From contig JAZSHJ010000109.1 in assembly GCA_045533175.1 (NCBI GenBank), forward strand, positions 1-8,158: 8,158 nt of DNA, read 5' to 3'. The translations under genes and the position numbers were made by a program. This stretch comes from SIG588 sp045533175 (GTDB taxonomy: Bacteria > Bacillota > Clostridia > Oscillospirales > Acutalibacteraceae). Under the pieces are notes generated by a model. It did not search any database. It had not been told where the DNA came from and saw only the letters and a list, made by a program, of their open reading frames with translations. How positions within the stretch are numbered: position 1 is the stretch's first letter; each line of letters opens with the position of its first letter. Below, in pieces: positions 1 to 5,651 of this stretch.

Positions 1-1978
1 TGGCTACGATCCGACTTAAGCCGGTGCTGTGATGCATATCAAACATCGGTTTCGTACCGGGAAGCACGTCCACCGAGCTGTTCAAGAACTGCACGTCGGT
101 GGAATTTTCGCACGTGATCAGCACGCGTGCCGCATACATGAAGCAGTTGTTCAACTTTTGACGGGTCGCATTCACCACGTGATACACATTGCAGTGCGCC
201 TGCATAATAAGGGCAAGCGGACGGTTGATCGTGATCTCCTCACCCTTCGAGGCAATGTCCTCCCACTCGGCACGCACGGTATCGCTGATGCGGAAGAAGG
301 ACGCTCTATGCGAGTTGCGGAGAATGTAGTGCTGATTGGCAAGGCACTCCTCCACGTAGCCGTCCACACCGCCGCATTTCACGAGCGAAGTATAGCAACA
401 GCCATAAATACTGCGCGCAAAATGGCGATCGCAGCCGGTGAAATCCACACCCACGAACGAGCAGGTAATCACCGTTTCGAGTGCATACACTCCTTCGCCC
501 GCACCGCGGATAGCGGTCTGATTCGGTTCACCGTTCACATACATAGCATCCGCCGTAAACGGAGGCTGTGCAGGATAATAGATACGTAAACCCGCAATAC
601 CTGCATAGGACTGCAAGGTGATGAAATCGCCCTCATGCACATACGAAAGCAACATGGTTGTGTTTTGGGCGAAGTTGGTGATCGCTATCGGAACGCTACC
701 GGTCAGCTGCACACCACACGGCACGTTCAACGGCTTGCACACCGTGTAAACACCACCCGGCAGATACACCACGCCGCCGGTTGCCGCCGCGAGATCCAAC
801 GTTTCCTGAATGTAATCCGCCACGTCCACGTCCTTGCGGGAGTATTCTGCAATCGGTGCTACGTACAATTTCGCCACGGGACGGCGGAAGGTGCCGTGCG
901 TCATCGGATACGCCGACAGATCCTCGTCCTCTTCGATGATACAGCCGATCTTCTCGCCCACCAGTTCAATATCGCAAAAACGAATCGGCACATCCGTATA
1001 CACCGAATCCACCGCTGCCACCGCACCTTCGATGCGACCACGGGCAAAGATCGGCGGGTTCACGGGAGACATCACCTTCGACACCACACCGTAATCGCAG
1101 TTGGTGATGTAGATATCGTAGAATTCACCCCAGAAACCGGCACGATGATTGATACGGTCAAAGAGAATACCGGTATGGCAACCGTCCAAATGAATCTCGG
1201 ACAGCACTTCCAGATCAAGGTCACCGAGCAGCATAGCGAGACAATGTTCACGGCAATACGTCGAGACCGCCTCCGCATCATCGGGGGTGTAACCCTCGCC
1301 CGCGTTGATCCAGTAGGACGGAGATACGTTGAAATCGAAGGTATAACCCACCTCGGAGGAATGGTGCATAATATTGGCGTTTTCCAAGGCGGTGATGCGA
1401 ATGTGCTCAAGTTTCGCCATCTCGTGACCTTCCGCAAGGGGATTGATCGCAATACCGCGCCACGCATTGATCAGCGTGATGTTTTTAGCAGTTACCGTGC
1501 TGGATGCACCCACGCAGAAGGCATAGCCGTACGGCTTGGGATCCTTCGCCGACTGCTCGGGATAATACACCGTAAGGCCGATAATACCGCTGTTGGAACC
1601 GGTGCGCAAGAGAGCCCCCGCATCGAGAGGTGCGCCCTCGGTGAGCGCGGGCAATTTGGCAAGCAGCACCGTGCCGTAGGTGAGTGCTTCCCCCTCCTGC
1701 AACGCATCGGGATCCTGCCAATCCCCGCGCAGTACCACTCCCTGCGGAATGGTGACCGTATCCGTCAGCACATAGCGCCCGACCGGCAAAAACACCACAC
1801 CGCCGCCGTGTTCGGCGCAGTCGTTCAACGCCTGCTGCAAAGCGGCCGTGCTGTCCTTTTCACCCGTCAGATCGCAACCATAGGGTGCTTCGGTTGCCAC
1901 GATGTTCGCAAGCACCACGTCTTCGGTGGCGAACACCGTTTCCACAATACGAACCGATTGATGGATTTGTGTACTCAT
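1..1978 (-). CDS. Pectate-lyase-superfamily (parallel beta-helix) protein, two tandem modules, 3' end outside window
   Basis: This frame is open from the ATG at 1978 to the left edge (659 codons seen, no stop), so the C-terminus is missing. The start is firm: a TAA codon lies directly upstream in frame, and AGGAGG at 1987-1992 sits 8 bases before the ATG. Residues about 27-75 carry the entry motif of the Pectate_lyase_3 family (APYGCDLTGEKDSTAALQQA, then GGGVVFLPVGRY and a TIPQGVVLRG strand). A second copy begins near residue 374 (GGVVYLPGGVYTV at 401-413, then NVPCGVQLTG). Later rungs also match: SGIIGLTVYYPEQ at 130-142 against AGIAGLRIYYPAQ at 459-471. The N-terminus is polar, with no signal peptide or membrane segment. 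Family members are carbohydrate lyases, hydrolases, epimerases or phage tailspike-like proteins; the substrate cannot be told from sequence. No promoter is seen between it and the rpmF terminator. Confidence 0.85.
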   Translation of the reverse strand, partial: MSTQIHQSVRIVETVFATEDVVLANIVATEAPYGCDLTGEKDSTAALQQALNDCAEHGGGVVFLPVGRYVLTDTVTIPQGVVLRGDWQDPDALQEGEALTYGTVLLAKLPALTEGAPLDAGALLRTGSNSGIIGLTVYYPEQSAKDPKPYGYAFCVGASSTVTAKNITLINAWRGIAINPLAEGHEMAKLEHIRITALENANIMHHSSEVGYTFDFNVSPSYWINAGEGYTPDDAEAVSTYCREHCLAMLLGDLDLEVLSEIHLDGCHTGILFDRINHRAGFWGEFYDIYITNCDYGVVSKVMSPVNPPIFARGRIEGAVAAVDSVYTDVPIRFCDIELVGEKIGCIIEEDEDLSAYPMTHGTFRRPVAKLYVAPIAEYSRKDVDVADYIQETLDLAAATGGVVYLPGGVYTVCKPLNVPCGVQLTGSVPIAITNFAQNTTMLLSYVHEGDFITLQSYAGIAGLRIYYPAQPPFTADAMYVNGEPNQTAIRGAGEGVYALETVITCSFVGVDFTGCDRHFARSIYGCCYTSLVKCGGVDGYVEECLANQHYILRNSHRASFFRISDTVRAEWEDIASKGEEITINRPLALIMQAHCNVYHVVNATRQKLNNCFMYAARVLITCENSTDVQFLNSSVDVLPGTKPMFDMHHSTGLSRIVA

Positions 1979-2009
1979 TTAGCATGCCTCCTAATATTGT
2001 TAAATCGCC

Positions 2010-2045
2010 AAAAAATGAAAATAGGGGAAGGATCGCTCCTTCCCC
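2010..2045 (-). terminator. Intrinsic terminator after rpmF
   Basis: A perfect 9-base-pair stem (GGGGAAGGA at 2024-2032 with its complement at 2037-2045) closes a 4-base loop. On the minus strand it is followed by a T-rich tail ending in six T residues (2010-2015). It lies 7 bases after the rpmF stop codon, so it should end the yceD-rpmF transcript. The T-tract is interrupted (TATTTTCATTTTTT), which may make it leaky. The ribosome binding site of the next minus-strand gene starts only about 18 bases further on. Confidence 0.85.
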
Positions 2046-2052
2046 ACTTTCA

Positions 2053-2235
2053 TCAGCCCTCAGTTTTCACTACCTGCCGGCCATTGTAGTAGCCGCAGTT
2101 GGCACACAGACGATGTGCACGCTTGTACTCACCGCACTGCGGGCACTTCACCAGCGCCGGAGCTTCGATCTTCCATACATTGTTGCGACGCTTGTCACGA
2201 CGTGCTTTGGAATGTTTTCTCTTGGGTACCGCCAT
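2053..2235 (-). CDS. rpmF: 50S ribosomal protein L32
   Basis: This 60-residue protein is bacterial ribosomal protein L32 (bL32), part of the large subunit. It opens with the family signature MAVPKRKHSKARRDKRR and carries a zinc ribbon made of C31-x2-C34 and C44-x2-C47, so it is the zinc-binding form rather than the cysteine-free paralogue. The start is the ATG at 2235: AAGGAGGT at 2243-2250 lies 7 bases upstream. A GTG at 2244 would add three residues but overlaps that binding site. The gene follows yceD by 34 bases with no terminator or promoter between them, so both come from the promoter at 2795-2823. A strong hairpin terminator follows the stop codon. Confidence 0.98.
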   Translation of the reverse strand: MAVPKRKHSKARRDKRRNNVWKIEAPALVKCPQCGEYKRAHRLCANCGYYNGRQVVKTEG

Positions 2236-2269
2236 CTTCAGCACCTCCTTAGTTTGATGGAAATTACGT

Positions 2270-2767
2270 TCAGGTGTCCAATAAATCCTTCAACACCGCA
2301 AGGCGAGGATCGACCGTGTCTGTCCGACAGCCGCAAAGCCCTTCGTTCAAATTCTTGCCGCAGGTCAAACAAAGCCCGCGACAATCCTCTTTGCACAAGG
2401 TCTTCATCGGCAAACTCAGGATCAGATCTGCTTCCACCAGGTCGTCAAGCGAAAGTTGGTGATTTTCCACCAAGATCAGATCGTCCGCGTCCTCTCGGTT
2501 CAGGGATGCCACCAGAATATGCTCTATCCGCAACACAGACTCACGATGCAGCGGGGTCATGCAACGGTCACAGGTCGTATCGAGCACATAGGCTACATCG
2601 GCTGTCAACTGCACGATACCCGTGCGGTTTTCCACCTTTCCTGTCACGCGTACCGGTTCCTGCAAAGGGCAAGAACCGAACAGCTCCAAGTCCGAAAAGT
2701 CCAGCTCACAGTTGATCGGAATCGACTGTGTATCGCCCATAAAGAGCGATTTGAGTTGCAAAAGCAT
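2270..2767 (-). CDS. yceD: YceD/DUF177 family protein (23S rRNA accumulation protein)
   Basis: The 165-residue product belongs to the DUF177/YceD family, found just upstream of rpmF in most bacteria and linked in E. coli and plant chloroplasts to normal accumulation of 23S rRNA. It is cytoplasmic. Visible features are C66-x2-C69 (CDRC), the acidic middle of the protein, and the typical C-terminal cluster LPMKTLCKEDCRGLCLTC at 119-136 with a further CGC at 145-147; these cysteines probably bind metal. The ATG at 2767 is preferred because GAGG (2774-2777) lies 6 bases upstream and the protein then opens MLLQLKSLF as in relatives. The in-frame ATG at 2779 has no binding site. A consensus sigma-A promoter lies just upstream, giving a leader of only about 20 bases. 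Confidence 0.93.
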   Translation of the reverse strand: MLLQLKSLFMGDTQSIPINCELDFSDLELFGSCPLQEPVRVTGKVENRTGIVQLTADVAYVLDTTCDRCMTPLHRESVLRIEHILVASLNREDADDLILVENHQLSLDDLVEADLILSLPMKTLCKEDCRGLCLTCGKNLNEGLCGCRTDTVDPRLAVLKDLLDT

Positions 2768-2770
2768 AGT

Positions 2771-2777
2771 CCACCTC
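2771..2777 (-). promoter_or_regulatory. Ribosome binding site that decides the yceD start
   Basis: Minus-strand GAGGTGG, with GAGG 6 bases before the ATG at 2767. It overlaps the bases just after the upstream in-frame ATG (2779), so that upstream codon is unlikely to be the start. Confidence 0.7.
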
Positions 2778-2794
2778 ATAGTGTCACAAATGAT

Positions 2795-2823
2795 ATTATA
2801 TCCGCGAAGACGGCGTTTGTCAA
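2795..2823 (-). promoter_or_regulatory. Sigma-A promoter of yceD-rpmF
   Basis: On the minus strand a perfect -35 box TTGACA (2818-2823) and a perfect -10 box TATAAT (2795-2800) are separated by exactly 17 bases. Transcription should start near 2788, giving a leader of about 20 bases before the yceD ATG. A full-consensus promoter fits the high output needed for a ribosomal protein. Confidence 0.93.
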
Positions 2824-2850
2824 CTGTTTTTTTCGCAAAATCGCAAGATT

Positions 2851-3657
2851 TTACTCCTTGGGTTTTTCAATCGCCACCAGCGGTTCGTATTCCTCCGCCG
2901 GCGCATCTCCGATGTCGCGAATCAGCACGAAAGGCGTCAACTCATCGTCCTGTCCCGCGGGATTATCGCGGATCAGTTCCGCCAAGAAGGCGTGGGGATG
3001 CCCTTCCAAGTCGGGCGACGTGCCGAGCACTTCCACCGCAATGTCATTGGCATCCACCAACATACACGAAATGCCGAGCGCTTCATAAATATCGCGGCAC
3101 ACCTTTTCCGGCTCACGCGGGTTCAGCACCGCCAAGGTGTGATAGGTTTCGAATGCGGAATGACTGTAAAATCCGTCGATGCCCGCAACGTCCTGGCCCA
3201 CGATCTCATAAAACACGCCGCGTTTGCCGAACACGCGCGCCACCGCACCGCAGAAACTGGCCCACAAAATAAGCGGTAACCCCTTAAGGTTAATGGCCAG
3301 TTGCAGTTTGTAAGGCTCGTCCATCGCGATGCCGTTGTTGTTATGGGTGGCGAACTTCGACAAGAAACGCGCCCAGAATCCCGGCTTCACATCCTTCATC
3401 TCCACCGTGTTGTTCTGACACATGGAAATGACCTTTTCACTCATCGTAACGATATCACCCGCTTGATACAGCGGTGACACGTAGCGGCGCATGACCTCTA
3501 CGTAGTCCTCGCCGCGTTCCACGAAGTGGGTTTTCACGGCGTATCGTTCGTAACGGCCGCCTTCCACTTCACGCAGGCCACGCACGTAATAGGTCACACC
3601 GTCTTTTTCACGCTCATTCTTCTTGAGGTTACGGTTCCCCTCATACCAGAACGCCAT
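2851..3657 (-). CDS. CofE-like protein (F420-0:gamma-glutamyl ligase family), function unknown
   Basis: The 268-residue product resembles the coenzyme F420-0:L-glutamate ligase (CofE) fold. The clearest match is residues 67-83, GDIVTMSEKVISMCQNN, which corresponds to the GDVVVVAEKVVS-type motif of CofE; a preceding segment (YAVKTHFVERGEDYVEVMRRY) fits the start of that domain, and VDANDIAVEVLGTSPDLEG towards the end fits the C-terminal part. True CofE adds glutamates to F420-0 using GTP. Nothing else for F420 is visible here, and clostridial relatives are usually annotated only by this similarity, so the real substrate is unknown. The start is the ATG at 3657, with AAGGAGG 8 bases upstream; a TTG at 3675 lies before the binding site and is rejected. 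There is no signal peptide. It follows the P-loop gene behind a terminator-like hairpin. Confidence 0.72.
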   Translation of the reverse strand: MAFWYEGNRNLKKNEREKDGVTYYVRGLREVEGGRYERYAVKTHFVERGEDYVEVMRRYVSPLYQAGDIVTMSEKVISMCQNNTVEMKDVKPGFWARFLSKFATHNNNGIAMDEPYKLQLAINLKGLPLILWASFCGAVARVFGKRGVFYEIVGQDVAGIDGFYSHSAFETYHTLAVLNPREPEKVCRDIYEALGISCMLVDANDIAVEVLGTSPDLEGHPHAFLAELIRDNPAGQDDELTPFVLIRDIGDAPAEEYEPLVAIEKPKE

Positions 3658-3665
3658 TTTTTCGT

Positions 3666-3672
3666 CCTCCTT
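3666..3672 (-). promoter_or_regulatory. Ribosome binding site of the CofE-like gene
   Basis: Minus-strand AAGGAGG lies 8 bases before the ATG at 3657. It fixes that start against the in-frame TTG at 3675, and it begins one base after the T-run of the preceding terminator hairpin. Confidence 0.85.
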
Positions 3673-3673
3673 C

Positions 3674-3706
3674 AAAAAACAGGGGCAGGCACAGCCCGCC
3701 CCTGTT
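3674..3706 (-). terminator. Intrinsic terminator between the P-loop gene and the CofE-like gene
   Basis: A 13-base-pair stem (3678-3690 with 3694-3706, one G-T wobble, core CAGGGGC/GCCCCTG) closes a 3-base loop. On the minus strand it runs into six T residues (3674-3679, two of them in the stem). This is a good intrinsic terminator for the pgi/P-loop transcript. Its T-run touches the ribosome binding site of the CofE-like gene, so that gene must be reached by read-through or by a promoter inside the P-loop gene. Confidence 0.78.
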
Positions 3707-3712
3707 CACCGG

Positions 3713-3728
3713 CCGAGGTTCACCTCGG
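3713..3728. repeat. Short perfect inverted repeat next to the terminator
   Basis: CCGAGG and CCTCGG form a perfect 6-base-pair hairpin with a 4-base loop (7 base pairs if the loop is counted as 2). It lies 14 bases after the P-loop stop codon and 6 bases before the large terminator hairpin, giving two hairpins in tandem. It has no T-tail of its own. It could protect the 3' end of the message or act with the terminator; this is inference. Confidence 0.55.
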
Positions 3729-3742
3729 TTTGTTCCTTGCGA

Positions 3743-4147
3743 TCAGATCTCGGTCGCGTACTCCGCAATGCGGGCGGGGATCTCGCTCTTATCCGCCGAG
3801 ATGGACAGCACCATCTTGACGTTCAAGCGGGACAGACTCTCCACGAACGCTTCCAGACCGGCGAGATCGCCGCCAGTCACCTTCAACGTGGAATCCACGA
3901 AGATGTCGGTGATGTCGTAGTTGCCGGCGCACATGCCCGCGATAAAGCCGTACAGCGTTGCATAGCTGTTGATGCCGTATTCATCGAGCGCCACCAGACG
4001 AGTCTTATGTTCCAGGTTGTAAGTCAAAGTATTGTCCTTTTCCAAAAACACCACGTTGCCGTCGGAACTCTTGGTAGCCGCCGCACACATATCCAACAAA
4101 CGTTTGGTCTTACCGGAGCCCTTCTTGCCGATGATGAGAGTAATCAT
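3743..4147 (-). CDS. Small P-loop NTPase-like protein
   Basis: The 134-residue cytoplasmic protein begins MITLIIGKKGSGKTKRLL: a beta strand followed at once by a perfect Walker A motif, GKKGSGKT at 7-14. A Walker B-like strand, DIFVDST at 81-87 with Asp85, follows. The chain ends soon after, so this is close to a minimal P-loop core. Relatives in clostridial genomes tend to carry the label 'twitching motility protein PilT', but there are no PilT hallmarks (Asp and His boxes) or pilus genes here, so that name should not be used. The start is firm: AGGAGG at 4157-4162 lies 9 bases before the ATG. It follows pgi by 41 bases with no terminator, so it is probably co-transcribed with pgi; a terminator hairpin follows it. 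Function unknown. Confidence 0.8.
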   Translation of the reverse strand: MITLIIGKKGSGKTKRLLDMCAAATKSSDGNVVFLEKDNTLTYNLEHKTRLVALDEYGINSYATLYGFIAGMCAGNYDITDIFVDSTLKVTGGDLAGLEAFVESLSRLNVKMVLSISADKSEIPARIAEYATEI

Positions 4148-4188
4148 AGTATTTGTCCTCCTTTTTATTTCAAAACGCCGCGACGGGA

Positions 4189-5529
4189 TTAGCGCCCCAG
4201 CCGTTTTTCCAATGCTGCACGTTCGCTTTCGTAACCGGGTTTCCCCAACAGAGCGAACATATTGCGTTTATACGCTTCCACACCCGGCTGGTCGAAGGGA
4301 TTCACCCCGAGCATATAACCGGACACGGCACACGCCTTTTCAAAGAAATAGATGAGGTATCCAAGCGTCTTTTCTTCCATATCGGGCATCTGCAACACCA
4401 AACTGGGGGTATCGCCGTCCGCATGAGCCAACACGGTGCCCTCAAACGCTTTGCGGTTGATATCCGCCATCGTTTTTCCGGCAAGGAAGTTCAATCCGTC
4501 CCCGTTTTCCGCCTCTTCTCGAATGGTCAGAGTGGAGGGGGCTTTATCAAACTGCACCACCGTTTCAAACAGAATGTTTGCGCCATCCTGTACAAACTGA
4601 CCGAGCGAATGCAGGTCGGTGGAGAAGATGACCGAAGCGGGGAACAATCCCTTGCCGTCCTTGCCTTCGCTTTCACCGTACAGTTGTTTCCACCACTCGG
4701 ACATCAAAGCATAGCGCGGTTCGTAACTGACCATCAGTTCCACCGCACGGCCGCGACGCAACATCACGTGACGCGCCGCCGCATAACGGTAGCACTCATT
4801 GGTTTCCAAATTCGGATCTGCAAACGCGTCGCGTGCTTCGGCGGCACCCGCCATCAAGGCGTCGATATCACAGCCCGCCACCGCCACGGGAAGCAAACCC
4901 ACCGCCGTGAGCACCGAAAAACGGCCGCCCACGTCATCCGGCACCACAAAGGTTTCGTACCCTTCGCGATCGGACAGTTCCTTAAGCGTGCCGCGGGCGC
5001 GATCGGTCGTCACGTAAATGCGGCGACGCGCCTCTTCCTTGCCCACCGTTTTTTCCAAATAATCGCGGAACACACGGAATGCAATGGCCGGTTCCGTAGT
5101 GGTGCCGGATTTGGAGATCACGTTCACCGACACACGTTTGCCTTCGCACAGCGAAAGAACATCGTTCATCGCATCGGCGCTGATGCTGTTGCCCGCAAAG
5201 AACACCTGCGGCGTATTCTTCGCCAACAGATTGTAGTTCGGAGATTTCAAAAACTCGATTACTGCACGGGCACCGAGATACGAACCGCCGATACCGATGA
5301 CCACGAACACGTCGGTATCCGCCTGGATGCGGGCGGGTGCCGCTTTGATGCGGGCAAATTCTTCTTTATCGTAATTGACGGGCAGGTCCATCCAACCGAG
5401 GAAATCGTTGCCGAGTCCGCGGCCGCTGTGCAACAGTTCATGCGCGGCGGTAACCTGCGGCTGCAACGCTGCGATCTCATGCGAACGGAGGAACCCGTTT
5501 GCATATTCGGTGTGTAACGTAACGCTCAT
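4189..5529 (-). CDS. pgi: Glucose-6-phosphate isomerase
   Basis: The 446-residue enzyme interconverts glucose 6-phosphate and fructose 6-phosphate, the second step of glycolysis, in the cytoplasm. The length matches the short bacillary form (about 450). Both family signatures are present: DDVGGRFSVLTAVG at 198-211 and GYMLGVNPFDQPGVEAYK ending at Lys421. The sugar-phosphate-binding loop SKSGTTTEP is at 139-147, and the expected active-site residues are visible: the Glu in YGESEGK (Glu286), His307 in STDLHSLGQ, and Lys421. The start is the ATG at 5529. Longer in-frame versions up to 5703 would overlap the carboxypeptidase gene and the promoter and add 58 residues unlike the family. AAAAGGGG at 5540-5547 is a plausible but not ideal ribosome binding site (10-base spacing). 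Its own promoter lies at 5577-5605. Confidence 0.97.
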   Translation of the reverse strand: MSVTLHTEYANGFLRSHEIAALQPQVTAAHELLHSGRGLGNDFLGWMDLPVNYDKEEFARIKAAPARIQADTDVFVVIGIGGSYLGARAVIEFLKSPNYNLLAKNTPQVFFAGNSISADAMNDVLSLCEGKRVSVNVISKSGTTTEPAIAFRVFRDYLEKTVGKEEARRRIYVTTDRARGTLKELSDREGYETFVVPDDVGGRFSVLTAVGLLPVAVAGCDIDALMAGAAEARDAFADPNLETNECYRYAAARHVMLRRGRAVELMVSYEPRYALMSEWWKQLYGESEGKDGKGLFPASVIFSTDLHSLGQFVQDGANILFETVVQFDKAPSTLTIREEAENGDGLNFLAGKTMADINRKAFEGTVLAHADGDTPSLVLQMPDMEEKTLGYLIYFFEKACAVSGYMLGVNPFDQPGVEAYKRNMFALLGKPGYESERAALEKRLGR

Positions 5530-5576
5530 AGTCCTTTTGCCCCTTTTCTTTCTCACTATACAAGTTGCTTTTCTAT

Positions 5577-5605
5577 ATAATACAATATTCTGCTGAGATT
5601 TGCAA
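5577..5605 (-). promoter_or_regulatory. Sigma-A promoter of pgi
   Basis: On the minus strand, -35 TTGCAA (5600-5605) and -10 TATTAT (5577-5582) are separated by 17 bases. Transcription should start near 5570, giving a leader of about 40 bases before the pgi ATG. Several A-tracts lie just upstream (5615-5650) and could serve as an UP element. Confidence 0.78.
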
Positions 5606-5626
5606 CCGTAAACATGAAATTTTTGC

Positions 5627-5647
5627 ATATTTTTTACGATATTTTTT
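5627..5647. repeat. Tandem A/T-tract repeat upstream of the pgi promoter
   Basis: ATATTTTTT occurs twice (5627-5635 and 5639-5647), 12 bases apart, and a third A/T tract lies at 5617-5624. On the minus strand these are A-tracts roughly one helical turn apart, about 10-45 bases upstream of the pgi -35 box. That is the position of an UP element or a bent-DNA activator. The stretch follows the carboxypeptidase stop codon and contains no GC-rich terminator stem. Confidence 0.55.
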
Positions 5648-5651
5648 GATT

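Noticed and set aside
635..2089. Long plus-strand open frame of 484 codons
   Set aside because: It is the antisense shadow of the beta-helix gene. Its translation is rich in His and Arg with no domain, and it lacks a convincing ribosome binding site, whereas the minus frame has clear family motifs. The 186-codon plus frame at 29-589 is rejected for the same reason.
2825..2850. Possible terminator after the CofE-like gene
   Set aside because: AAAATC/GATTTT can form a weak 6-base-pair A/T-rich stem, but on the minus strand it is followed by A residues, not T residues, so it is not a credible intrinsic terminator for that gene.
3743..4147. Naming the small P-loop protein PilT
   Set aside because: Only the Walker A motif and a Walker B-like strand are shared. 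The protein is far shorter than PilT (about 340-370 residues), lacks its Asp/His boxes, and there are no pilus genes nearby.
4153..5517. Long plus-strand open frame of 454 codons
   Set aside because: It lies entirely antisense to pgi, whose signatures and active-site residues are intact. The plus-strand product is His/Arg-rich and low in recognisable structure.
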